DNA of 64,000 bases, taken from Colwellia demingiae. GTDB taxonomy: Bacteria; Pseudomonadota; Gammaproteobacteria; Enterobacterales; Alteromonadaceae. The position numbers and the translations under genes were made by a program. Positions 46,424-55,093 of the stretch are shown here, one piece after another. The notes below the pieces were generated by a model. The model ran no database searches. It saw only the letters and a program-made list of their open reading frames with translations, and was not told the origin of the DNA. The first letter of the stretch is position 1, and the number at the start of each line of letters is the position of its first letter. The stretch lies in contig NZ_VOLT01000016.1 of the NCBI RefSeq assembly GCF_007954275.1, positions 33,439-97,438 of the forward strand, written 5' to 3'.

Positions 46424-47317
46424 ATGGTATCACCTGACGTTAATGAAATAGACTTTATGCAAGCAGTTATTAATGCTGCTCCAACGCCCATTTTTTATAA
46501 AGATGCAACGGGTCGGTATTTAGGATGCAATAAAGCCTTTGAAGAATATATTGGTTTAAGCCGTGATGAATTAATTGGTAAAAGTGTCTTAGAACTCTTT
46601 GATGATGACCTAGCTAGAACTTACTTCGAAGCAGACAATGCGCTATTTGAAAGAAAAGGTACGCAAATTTATGAAGCTAAGGTGGAATATGCTGATGGTT
46701 CAATTCATGATGTTATGTTTCACAAGGCTTATTTTCACGCCGAAGGTATCGAAGGCATTGTAGGTTCAATACTTGATATTACTGAGCGAAAAAAAGCTGA
46801 AAAATCACTAGAGCAACTTGCGTTAACCGATAGCTTAACGGGTTTAGATAATAGATATTCGTTAATGAAGAGTTTAAAGCATTCACTGTTACGTCAGCAT
46901 CGAGAAAACTTTACCTTGGCATTCTTGATGTTAGATTTGGATGGCTTTAAACAGATCAATGATAACTATGGTCACCCTGTAGGAGATGCTCTATTAATAG
47001 CAGTAGCCAAGAAGTTAAAGAATCATTTTCGAGAAAGTGATGTCATTGCTAGGGTTGGAGGTGATGAATTTTCTGTAATAATAGAGAACATTTATTCTAT
47101 CGAGTCGTTAAAAGTACTAGCAAATAATATATTAGCTGAATTTCTTCAACCTTTTGTTATTGATAATAACAGGTTCACCATTGGGATTAGCATAGGTATT
47201 ACGACATCATCATTTAGCGAATGTTCATCTGAAGACATTATTAAACATGCAGATGCAGCACTATACCAAGTAAAAAATAGCGGTAAAGGGAGCTATCATT
47301 TAACGGTAGTAAATTAG
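46424..47317 (+). CDS. PAS-GGDEF diguanylate cyclase
   Basis: A 297-residue cytoplasmic cyclase. Residues ~10-125 are a PAS domain (MQAVINAAPTPIFYKDATGRYLGCNKAFEEYIG...), residues ~135-295 the GGDEF domain with active site RVGGDEFSV and an RxxD site (RESD) upstream, so product inhibition is expected. It synthesises c-di-GMP from two GTP. It is encoded 107 bp after the large sensor, in the same direction. The PAS ligand is unknown. Confidence 0.92.
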   Translation: MVSPDVNEIDFMQAVINAAPTPIFYKDATGRYLGCNKAFEEYIGLSRDELIGKSVLELFDDDLARTYFEADNALFERKGTQIYEAKVEYADGSIHDVMFHKAYFHAEGIEGIVGSILDITERKKAEKSLEQLALTDSLTGLDNRYSLMKSLKHSLLRQHRENFTLAFLMLDLDGFKQINDNYGHPVGDALLIAVAKKLKNHFRESDVIARVGGDEFSVIIENIYSIESLKVLANNILAEFLQPFVIDNNRFTIGISIGITTSSFSECSSEDIIKHADAALYQVKNSGKGSYHLTVVN

Positions 47318-47507
47318 AATAAAAGTCCGCACCATTTATCGAAAATTGAGTGCCTAAATATCTGCCCCAAAATACTTCTATTTGTGATCAAATAAGCTTA
47401 TTACTTAAGGACTAGTTGATTGAAATCAGTAAATAAAGGATAACTTTAGACTATAGTTTAATGAATCATTTATTAGTGTGATATAGATAAAAACACTAGG
47501 AAGAATC

Positions 47508-48617
47508 ATGGCTGCAGTCCATCCTAAACTTATCCAAAGTTTAGTTGATCAAACACCAAGAGCAATGGTTGCTATGTTAATAGTGTCTTCTGCTTACTTT
47601 GGGATATTTATTAGATTTGTTCCCGTTGCAATTTTAGTTGTTTGGTTTGTTTTTCAAATATTTTTGGCTATATATCGCTTTTATAATGCAACAATGTTTA
47701 AAAAATATTTAGCACAAAAGTCTCATGAGAAAATAGAAAAAAATGAATTATATTTCATGCTTTCTAATGTGTTTCAAGCCTTTATGTGGACAATATCTTC
47801 AGTTTTATCCATTGTATATGCACCTCAGCCCTATGAATTGGTTAGCTTGATTATGATCATAGGCATTATAACTGCTGCGGCACTCTCTATGTCATCACTA
47901 TATAAGGCATATTTAGTCTTTTTCTTTTCAATGATAATTCCTCAAATCATAATTATGATTTCCTTTGGAGAACATCAACATATTGGTTTAGTTGTATTAA
48001 TTTTTATTTATATACCCGCTACAATTTTACTTTCAAGTGCGATTTACAATAGTCGTTTATCGAGTATTGAGGCGCATGATGATCTAGAAAAAAGTGTCGA
48101 TGAATTACATAGGTTATCGATAATGGATAATCTCACTAATATATATAATCGACGTTATTTTTTTGAAATGTCCCAGAAATTAATTGCTACAGCATTTAGA
48201 GAACAAAAACCAGTTTCGCTAATAATGCTTGATATCGACTACTTTAAAAGAGTCAATGATAATTATGGGCACCAAGCTGGAGATTATATTTTAATAGATT
48301 TAGTAAAAGAGCTAGAAAAGGTTATGCGTAACAGTGATGTTTTTGCTCGTATCGGAGGCGAAGAATTCACAATTTTACTCAATAATACGTCGCTTGAGGG
48401 AGCAAAGGTTATTGCTGAAAAGATGCGCTTAACAATAGAAAATAAAGTTTTTATTTATAATACTACTTCGATAGATATAACTATTAGTTTAGGTATATCT
48501 GAACTGAATACAGAAAATACTTCTATAGAAGATTTATATAAACAAGCAGACAAACAGCTTTATATCGCTAAAAATAAAGGAAGGAATAGGGTCTGTGCAT
48601 CATTAACGGCAACTTAG
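47508..48617 (+). CDS. Membrane-bound GGDEF diguanylate cyclase
   Basis: A 369-residue protein with an N-terminal block of about six membrane helices in residues ~20-185 (for example AMVAMLIVSSAYFGIFIRFVPVAILVVWFVFQIFL and LVVLIFIYIPATILLSSAIY) and a C-terminal GGDEF domain with active site RIGGEEFTIL and a potential inhibitory RxxD (RNSD). It probably produces c-di-GMP in response to a signal felt by the membrane domain. Third consecutive GGDEF gene in this orientation; the gaps (107 and 190 bp) leave room for individual promoters. Confidence 0.9.
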   Translation: MAAVHPKLIQSLVDQTPRAMVAMLIVSSAYFGIFIRFVPVAILVVWFVFQIFLAIYRFYNATMFKKYLAQKSHEKIEKNELYFMLSNVFQAFMWTISSVLSIVYAPQPYELVSLIMIIGIITAAALSMSSLYKAYLVFFFSMIIPQIIIMISFGEHQHIGLVVLIFIYIPATILLSSAIYNSRLSSIEAHDDLEKSVDELHRLSIMDNLTNIYNRRYFFEMSQKLIATAFREQKPVSLIMLDIDYFKRVNDNYGHQAGDYILIDLVKELEKVMRNSDVFARIGGEEFTILLNNTSLEGAKVIAEKMRLTIENKVFIYNTTSIDITISLGISELNTENTSIEDLYKQADKQLYIAKNKGRNRVCASLTAT

Positions 48618-48725
48618 CGCTGAAGTAATATACTTAAACTCAGTGACTATGCAGTAAAAATTAATATTAGTCTCAAGCTAAGTGCTACTTATTCACTATT
48701 GCGCTTTTCTTTCCAATTGAAACCG

Positions 48726-49070
48726 CTACAACATAGCACGATTGCAATACGTGGCTTTTTCAAAATCACTAATATTCATCGCGATATTAGCAATGTCAGG
48801 AAACATAGTTGTAAGCATAGTTACCACCAGCTTTGATAAATCAGATTTTTGTTTAGTTGTCCTGCCTTGCATTATATGAGCAAAAACGTGAATGAAATCG
48901 TCAGCTTTATTGCCAACGATAAATTTCTTAAAGGGATTTATTCTGACTTTTATATCACCTTCATCAAATAACCCTGTTGAGTAGGCAATAAGGTGAACTT
49001 GTTCGATGATAAACTCTTCTTTATGAGATTCTAATACGCTTTGTGAGCAGTCCATTATAAAGTGTGGCAT
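48726..49070 (-). CDS. 5-carboxymethyl-2-hydroxymuconate isomerase-like tautomerase
   Basis: A 114-residue protein of the CHMI family. Starts MPHFIMDCS, so after removal of Met the N-terminal proline used as catalytic base is exposed. Other conserved features: IEQVHLIAYSTGLFDEGDIKVRI and FIHVFAHIMQGRTTKQKSDLSKLVV. In homoprotocatechuate degradation CHMI isomerises 5-carboxymethyl-2-hydroxymuconate. No other hpa/hpc pathway genes are nearby, so the true substrate here is uncertain. Monocistronic. Confidence 0.82.
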   Translation of the reverse strand: MPHFIMDCSQSVLESHKEEFIIEQVHLIAYSTGLFDEGDIKVRINPFKKFIVGNKADDFIHVFAHIMQGRTTKQKSDLSKLVVTMLTTMFPDIANIAMNISDFEKATYCNRAML

Positions 49071-49212
49071 TACTATTCCTAGTTGTGGGGAGACGATTAT
49101 CGATGGTTAGAGCCCTAACAATAAGTTATTTTGTTTTAAATGCATAATATAGCTTGGTCTATTGCAAATATATGAGACAATTTAGTTCGCAATAACAATC
49201 CAATGGTTCTTT

Positions 49213-49449
49213 ATGAAACTTTTAGTTCGTAACCTTTCTCGCTCAACAACCGAGCAAGAACTTCGTATTTTATTTTCCGCCCATGGCACAGTCGCAGAAT
49301 GTAGCTTAGTTTTAGACCAAGCAACAGCTAAATCGAAAGGTTTTGCCTTTGTAGAAATGCCTAATGAAGCTGAAGCAAAAGTAGCATTATCTAGTTTGCA
49401 TGAAACAAGAGTTGCTAAGAATAAGATCCGAGTAAAAATAGCCCAGTAG
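49213..49449 (+). CDS. RRM-type RNA-binding protein
   Basis: A 78-residue protein consisting of a single RNA recognition motif: RNP2 LLVRNLS near the N-terminus and RNP1 KGFAFVEM at residues ~55-62, ending KNKIRVKIAQ. Such small RRM proteins are common in marine gammaproteobacteria and are often linked to cold adaptation, an inference not visible here. A strong terminator follows. Monocistronic. Confidence 0.92.
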   Translation: MKLLVRNLSRSTTEQELRILFSAHGTVAECSLVLDQATAKSKGFAFVEMPNEAEAKVALSSLHETRVAKNKIRVKIAQ

Positions 49450-49465
49450 GGTTAATATTAAAATC

Positions 49466-49492
49466 AAAAACCAGCTTTTAGCTGGTTTTTTT
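49466..49492 (+). terminator. Rho-independent terminator of the RRM gene
   Basis: AAAAACCAGC (49466-49475), loop TTTTA, GCTGGTTTTTTT (49481-49492). Confidence 0.92.
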
Positions 49493-49530
49493 ATAGGTAA
49501 AATTTAGTACTTATACTTTTTAATAAACTC

Positions 49531-49612
49531 TATAGCCAAATCACATTAAGACGCAGGTTTCAGCTGGAATTAGAAATGTCTTTAGACAAGGCATTAATAA
49601 TATTGAATTATT
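49531..49612. repeat. Truncated family 1 repeat (fragment C, inverted)
   Basis: An ~80-bp remnant matching the inverted right end of copy B (35288-35554): shared words CGCAGGTTTCAGCTGGAATT at the terminus and CAAGGCATT further in. It begins TATAGCC at the usual terminus position. The left half of the element is missing. The stop codon of the pilin-like gene (49608-49610) falls in its inner edge. Confidence 0.7.
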
Positions 49613-50234
49613 CACAGATGATTTTCTGGTTGCTCCGCGTTTCATCTTCGCCATCTTTATTGTTATCTGTAGTCGCGTAAAATCGGCCTGACCGTGCGAC
49701 CACTATAGCCCTTGATTTTTCTGCATTGTCTTTCGGGCAATATCTTAGCGTTCCATTGCTTAACCCAAACAAATGCCCCGTTGCCTGATAAGTTATTTTG
49801 TTTCTATTTTTCGCATATATCAATATGTCACCTGATGTCACTGGGCTCTTTGTGGTAATTAATAGTTCATTGTTGGCGATATCAAATTGCTGATTATTGT
49901 TAGTGTCAATAAAGACACTGAGCTGCTCATGCCAATAGACCGTGCATGTGCCACTCTTGTCTAAGGGGCAAATAATAACGTTATCTCCGCTATTTATTGC
50001 ATGATTTCGTGCCGAAAGTAATAGACGGCTAAGAAGTGAGATTTCATTATCGACTCGTAATCGCACAATAAAATCATTGAAGCTGGGTAAAGCGATTGTA
50101 GTAAGTATGGAGGTAATTCCTATACTTATCATCAGTTCAATTAATGTCATTCCTAACGATAATTTTAATTGATGAGAGGTACTAGACGTTTTTTTCGGTG
50201 TGTTTTTTTCACAATTCGACTGAGTATAAAGCAT
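49608..50234 (-). CDS. GspH/FimT-like type IV pilin protein
   Basis: A 208-residue prepilin-like protein. It has the type III signal MTLIELMISIGITSILTTIALPSF, where processing would occur at Gly28-Met29, after an unusually long 28-residue leader. The C-terminal part carries three cysteines (IICPL, TCTVY, RYCPK) and a final Cys in KIICE, as in FimT/GspH minor pilins of type IV pili. No other pil/fim genes are present, so its partner system lies elsewhere. Its last codons and stop sit at the edge of a truncated repeat. Confidence 0.75.
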   Translation of the reverse strand: MLYTQSNCEKNTPKKTSSTSHQLKLSLGMTLIELMISIGITSILTTIALPSFNDFIVRLRVDNEISLLSRLLLSARNHAINSGDNVIICPLDKSGTCTVYWHEQLSVFIDTNNNQQFDIANNELLITTKSPVTSGDILIYAKNRNKITYQATGHLFGLSNGTLRYCPKDNAEKSRAIVVARSGRFYATTDNNKDGEDETRSNQKIICE

Positions 50235-50326
50235 AAAAAATCCATTTTTATTAACTGCCTTGTGTCATTCAGTTATAGGTAATAAAAATGGATTATGCGA
50301 AGCATTGATAGCCTACAAAATTACAT

Positions 50327-51172
50327 TTAACTGTAAATTGTTGGTATTGCTTGTCTTTTATGTTGAGTTTTTTTATAAATATTGATGATGTGTTCGCGAA
50401 CGGCAGTAGTGACCTGTTTACCTTCTAAAAAGTTATCTAACTGCTCGTAGCTAATACCTAAGGCATCTTCATCTGTTTTACCCGGTTCGAGTTCTTCCAA
50501 ATCAGCAGTAGGAGCTTTGTCTACTAAGATGCTTGGCGCACCAAGCTCCTTAGCAAGGGCTCTAACTTGTCTCTTTGATAAACCAAAAAGTGGTGCTAAG
50601 TCGCATGCGCCATCACCCCATTTAGTGAAGAAACCAGTGATGTTTTCTGCACTATGATCTGTACCTATAACCAAAGCACCAATGATACCTGCAATATGAT
50701 ATTGGCTTACCATACGCATTCTGGCTTTTGCATTACCCTTAGAAAAGTCTATTTGGGCATCGCTTGACGTTAATATTTGCGCTTTGCTCATGGCTTGTAA
50801 TACTTCATGGTGAATGCCATCAGCACCCGCAAGCACATTGGTTGTTAAACAATGACTAGGTTTAATAAAGTCTAACGCTTGTTGAGCATCATCTTCATCT
50901 GCTTGAATGCCATAGGGTAAACGTACTGCAATGAATTGATAGTTTGTTTTATCTTCACTCTCACTTTGTTGCTCATTGAGTTCATTAATAGCAAGTTGAG
51001 CTAAGCGGCCACAGGTTGAAGAGTCAACACCACCGCTAATCCCTAACACTAAATTACTTAGTCCAGATTGCACTAATTGTTTTTTGATAAAGGCAACACG
51101 GCGGTTTATTTCAAATTGAACATCAATTTCAGGTAAAACTTTCATTTCGGCAATGATAATTTGCTGATCCAT
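50327..51172 (-). CDS. nadE: NAD synthetase (ammonia-dependent)
   Basis: A 281-residue NAD synthetase that adenylates deamido-NAD and amidates it with ammonia, last step of NAD synthesis. The ATP-binding loop is [64 protein letters not shown] marks the core, with KAPTADLEE near the C-terminus. Start at ATG 51172 with AGGAAACCCT ahead fits the E. coli protein length; the TTG at 51187 is in frame but unlikely. Divergent from glnB, 151 bp away. Confidence 0.95.
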   Translation of the reverse strand: MDQQIIIAEMKVLPEIDVQFEINRRVAFIKKQLVQSGLSNLVLGISGGVDSSTCGRLAQLAINELNEQQSESEDKTNYQFIAVRLPYGIQADEDDAQQALDFIKPSHCLTTNVLAGADGIHHEVLQAMSKAQILTSSDAQIDFSKGNAKARMRMVSQYHIAGIIGALVIGTDHSAENITGFFTKWGDGACDLAPLFGLSKRQVRALAKELGAPSILVDKAPTADLEELEPGKTDEDALGISYEQLDNFLEGKQVTTAVREHIINIYKKTQHKRQAIPTIYS

Positions 51173-51311
51173 AGGGTTTCCTAGCAAGGCTTGTCTGTGA
51201 AGAACTTAATTTTCACTAGTTTAACAAAATTAAAAGCCAATTGGATATTGCTAAATTGTATTAAACACGCTGTAATAACTTTATTATTCTAATCAATACA
51301 ACTTTAACTGA

Positions 51312-51662
<351 letters not shown>

Positions 51663-51686
51663 TTTAAGCTTAACTTAACTATGTAA

Positions 51687-51713
51687 CGCGACTGTAATAT
51701 CATTATAGTCGCG
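51687..51713 (+). terminator. Hairpin after glnB
   Basis: CGCGACT (51687-51693) pairs with AGTCGCG (51707-51713); the stem continues through TAAT/ATTA inside after one mismatch. The following CATCTCTTTGATATTTTTC is pyrimidine-rich. Confidence 0.65.
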
Positions 51714-51812
51714 CATCTCTTTGATATTTTTCACTTTACTCGCTAAACCAATACTCTCTCCTATCAGTGTAAGCATTCTCTAAGTAATACGATAACAATT
51801 CAGTTTATCGAC

Positions 51813-52076
51813 TATACCCGTTACCATTCAAGATGTAGGTTTCAGAGTGCTTGAGCAATTTCAATTCAAGGCGCTGTGATGAAATAATGGTTGCTCCATT
51901 ATAAGTCACAGCAACGATGAAGTGAGGTTGCTCAAGCGCTTCTTTGATGGGTTTAAAATCACTTTAGTCGGCGTTAAATAATCAAACCATAGAATGACTA
52001 TGCTTAAATTATTTTCCTTGCCTAAAGTGGTTTTAATTCCCACTGAAATTCTGCACTTTGATTGGTAACGGGTATA
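51813..52076. repeat. MITE-like interspersed repeat, family 1, copy A2 (264 bp)
   Basis: Same family as copy A1 (8841-9150), in the same orientation. Left terminus TATACCCGTTACCATTCAAG; right terminus, read on the other strand, TATACCCGTTACCAATCAAA. Nearly identical to A1 except that A1 carries about 46 extra bp in the centre. Situated between the convergent glnB and bamD genes, so tolerated. Non-coding. Confidence 0.92.
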
Positions 52077-52125
52077 TATCAACTGAGAGATAATACTGAG
52101 CAGATTTCAATATGTTGAAATATAA

Positions 52126-52159
52126 AAAAAGCTAAATTATTTAAATAATTTAGCTTTTT
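52126..52159. terminator. Bidirectional terminator downstream of bamD
   Basis: GCTAAATTAT (52131-52140) and ATAATTTAGC (52145-52154) with TTAA loop, preceded by As and followed by Ts. A perfect hairpin serving bamD (minus strand) and possibly glnB. Confidence 0.88.
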
Positions 52160-52197
52160 ATTTCACACTAACCTAAAGGTAGTTGCGGTTGTTCTTA

Positions 52198-52956
52198 CTA
52201 GTTCATTAGTTTGTTATTTGGGTAGTTAGCAGCAAGTACTTGCATCGCATTTTTCTTCAAGTCTGTTAGACCCAACTTATCGTAACAATTAACCATAATT
52301 TCCAATGCTTGCTCTATTTCTGGGCTGGGCGAAAAGTATTCAACTACGTAGCGAGCACGGTTGGCCGCGGAAGCATAAGCTTCACGTTTTACATAATATT
52401 TAGCAACGTCAATTTCATATTGCGCTAGGCGAGACTTAATTGAAATCATGCGCTTGCGTGAATCTGCAGCATACTTACTGTCAGGGTAATCAGTGACTAT
52501 GCTCTTAAAATCATTGAAAGCACTGCGTGAAGCCTCAGGATCACGATCGGCACGATCTATTCCTGCCAAATCTTGGAATAGGTTCTCTTCAGTAGAGATA
52601 TTGATAAGCGCACGCATATAATAAACGTAATCAATATTGGAGTTATTGGGATTTAAACGTAAAAACCTATCAGCTAAAGCAATGCCTTGTGCAGCATCTC
52701 CGCTTTTATAATAAGCATAAATTAAATCAAGTTGTACTTGATGTGAAATAGGGCCAAAAGGAAAGCGAGAATCAATTGCGCCAAGTATTTGAATAGCCTT
52801 TTGGTATAACCCATTATCAAGGGCTGTCCGAGCATCAACAAATAAAGATTGTGCTGATTTATCTGGTACCTTGTCTATCTCGTTTTCAGAAGAGGAACAG
52901 CCAGTTAAGGCCAATGCTAGAACGGTCAAAATAATTTTTACTGTCAATTTATCCAT
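52198..52956 (-). CDS. bamD: Outer membrane protein assembly lipoprotein BamD
   Basis: A 252-residue lipoprotein (signal VLALALTGC, lipidated Cys20) with TPR-like helical repeats throughout (AQSLFVDARTALDNGLYQKAIQILGAIDSRFPFGPISHQVQLDLIYAYYKSG...). BamD is the essential lipoprotein partner of BamA in folding outer-membrane beta-barrels. Length and motif order fit E. coli BamD. It is divergent from rluD, the conserved arrangement in gammaproteobacteria. Confidence 0.95.
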   Translation of the reverse strand: MDKLTVKIILTVLALALTGCSSSENEIDKVPDKSAQSLFVDARTALDNGLYQKAIQILGAIDSRFPFGPISHQVQLDLIYAYYKSGDAAQGIALADRFLRLNPNNSNIDYVYYMRALINISTEENLFQDLAGIDRADRDPEASRSAFNDFKSIVTDYPDSKYAADSRKRMISIKSRLAQYEIDVAKYYVKREAYASAANRARYVVEYFSPSPEIEQALEIMVNCYDKLGLTDLKKNAMQVLAANYPNNKLMN

Positions 52957-53130
52957 GAAATTTATTATCGCTACTTTGTTTTAATTAAAATAAATATCAA
53001 ACCATCGCGTAAACGGGTAAAATGCTTATATATTTAAGAATATGCATTCTACCCTAGCAATCTTACCTTGCACAGTGCAAATGGTAATTTGATTAATACG
53101 CTAGGTTTAATCGAGTTTAAAGAGAATTTA

Positions 53131-54108
53131 ATGCCAGAGATCATCCAACATCAAGATACCGTACCTGAATCGTGTTTAGGTAAACGCTTTGACCAAACAT
53201 TAGCGATAATGTTTCCTGATTATTCACGTTCGCGGATAAAAGATTGGATTTTAGCCGGGCAGGTGAGAGTAAATGGAGAGGTTCTACTCATTCCTCGTGA
53301 AAAAATGTACGGCGGTGAAGAGGTTGATATTAATGCAAAAGTTGAAGCCGAGATACGTTTTGAAGCACAAAATATCCCGTTAAATATTGTTTATGAAGAT
53401 GACTATATTTTAGTGATAAATAAACCAGCAGGTTTAGTTGTTCACCCTGGTGCTGGTAATCCAGACGGTACATTGCTTAATGCTTTGTTGCATCATTATC
53501 CTGCTCTTAACGTAGTCCCTAGAGCTGGCATTGTGCATCGTCTTGATAAAGATACTACTGGTTTAATGGTTGTGGCAAAGACCATTGCAGCACAAACCAA
53601 CTTGGTTGATGCTTTACAATTACGTGAAATCACGCGTGAATATGAAGCAGTGGCAAACGGTGTGATGACCGCAGGCGGTTTAGTTGATGAGCCTATTGGA
53701 CGCCATTCTACTAAGCGAACGCAAATGGCAGTCTCTTACATTGGCCGACCTTCGGTAACACATTACCGAGTTATGGAGAAATATCGTTTACATACGCGTT
53801 TACGCTTACGTTTAGAGACAGGTAGAACACACCAAATTCGTGTTCATATGTCTCATATTACACATCCACTAGTAGGTGACCCTGTTTATGGCGGTCGTCC
53901 TCGTCCACCAAAAAACTCAACAGAAGCGTTATTAATGAAGTTGCGTAGCTTCAAACGTCAAGCATTACATGCGGCTATGTTATCTTTGTTCCATCCTATT
54001 ACAGGAGAAGAAATGACATGGCATGCAGAGTTACCAGAAGACTTTGTTGAGTTAATTGAACTTCTTCAAGAAGATAATAAGCTTAATGCCAAAGACGAAT
54101 ACTTGTAA
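53131..54108 (+). CDS. rluD: 23S rRNA pseudouridine synthase RluD
   Basis: A 325-residue enzyme making the pseudouridines of 23S helix 69 (1911, 1915, 1917). N-terminal S4 RNA-binding domain (GKRFDQTLAIMFPDYSRSRIKDWILAGQVRVNGE), then the RluA-family catalytic core with GIVHRLDKDTTGLMVVAKT (catalytic Asp in RLD), and LETGRTHQIRVHMSHITHPLVGDPVYGG. I chose ATG 53131 (AGAGAATTTA before it). A TTG at 53068 in frame would add 21 poorly conserved residues. It overlaps pgeF by 23 bp. Confidence 0.96.
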   Translation: MPEIIQHQDTVPESCLGKRFDQTLAIMFPDYSRSRIKDWILAGQVRVNGEVLLIPREKMYGGEEVDINAKVEAEIRFEAQNIPLNIVYEDDYILVINKPAGLVVHPGAGNPDGTLLNALLHHYPALNVVPRAGIVHRLDKDTTGLMVVAKTIAAQTNLVDALQLREITREYEAVANGVMTAGGLVDEPIGRHSTKRTQMAVSYIGRPSVTHYRVMEKYRLHTRLRLRLETGRTHQIRVHMSHITHPLVGDPVYGGRPRPPKNSTEALLMKLRSFKRQALHAAMLSLFHPITGEEMTWHAELPEDFVELIELLQEDNKLNAKDEYL

Positions 54109-54958
54109 TAGTAAATTGGCTAATTTTACCAACGCTACTGTTGAGTTGGTAAAATGGCCATTAAACCCATCACATTCCCTCGATGATAAAGTCCTCGCGC
54201 TACAAACATCACGTCTCTATCCTCAATTGTCATTAAATCAATCGTTAAGCGAACAAGTTTCATCAGCTTATGGTGATTTTAATTTAGGCATGCATGTTGG
54301 TGATAACGCGGAGCGAGTTTCCCACAATCGCAATGTGTTAAAACATTTTATTAGTCAACAGCTCTTCAATAAGACGGTAAAGTCGAATACAGAACTAATT
54401 GATGACGTAAAAATTCAGTGGTTAGAGCAAATTCATGGTAGTGAAGTAGTGACAGTCACTAGCGTAGATGAACAAGCTATGGTTGCTGATGCCAGTATCA
54501 CTCGTCAGAAAAAGATAGTTTTGGCTATAATGACAGCAGACTGCTTGCCAATATTATTAAGTCATAAGACTGGCAGTGAAGTTGCTGCAATCCATGGCGG
54601 TTGGCGTCCGCTCGCTGCTAATATAATAGCTAAAACAATAGCAAAAATGCACAGCATGCCTTCTGATATTGTTGCTTGGCTTGGCCCTTGCATCGGTAAG
54701 GATGCTTTTGAAGTAGGTAGTGATGTAAAACTAGCATTTACTCAACTAGACGTGGCTTTTAATAATGCTTTTGTAAAGCAAGAAAACGGAAAATACTTAG
54801 CCGATTTACATCAAATTGCACGACTACAGTTAGCATCTTTAGGTGTCACTGTAATTGCTAGTCTCGAAGAGTGCACCTACCAAGAAACAGAAAAATATTA
54901 TTCATATAGAAAAAAACAAATAACGGGTCGAATGGCGAGTCTTATTTGTAGACGTTAA
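54086..54958 (+). CDS. pgeF: Multicopper polyphenol oxidase / purine nucleoside phosphorylase family protein (YfiH)
   Basis: A 290-residue YfiH-family protein. Conserved zinc/active-site features: NLGMHVGDNAERVSHNR, QIHGSEVV, MTADCLPILL, IHGGWRPLAANI, and WLGPCIGKDAFEVG. Members have been described as polyphenol oxidases, purine nucleoside phosphorylases and peptidoglycan amino-acid editors (PgeF). It overlaps the 3' end of rluD by 23 bp, the conserved rluD-yfiH-clpB arrangement, so it is translationally coupled. The start could also be the upstream TTG at 54056. The histidine motif is HGGW rather than the more usual HAGW. Confidence 0.9.
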   Translation: MPKTNTCNSKLANFTNATVELVKWPLNPSHSLDDKVLALQTSRLYPQLSLNQSLSEQVSSAYGDFNLGMHVGDNAERVSHNRNVLKHFISQQLFNKTVKSNTELIDDVKIQWLEQIHGSEVVTVTSVDEQAMVADASITRQKKIVLAIMTADCLPILLSHKTGSEVAAIHGGWRPLAANIIAKTIAKMHSMPSDIVAWLGPCIGKDAFEVGSDVKLAFTQLDVAFNNAFVKQENGKYLADLHQIARLQLASLGVTVIASLEECTYQETEKYYSYRKKQITGRMASLICRR

Positions 54959-55093
54959 TACTTATGTTCATTAACCAAAGTAATAACGAACAGCTTATTG
55001 ACTTATATCAATCATATATCTGAAATTTCATTGAAAAATAATCTTTTAGCCTTATAACTTAACTATGTAATAGGGAAAGTTAGGAGAGTTAAA

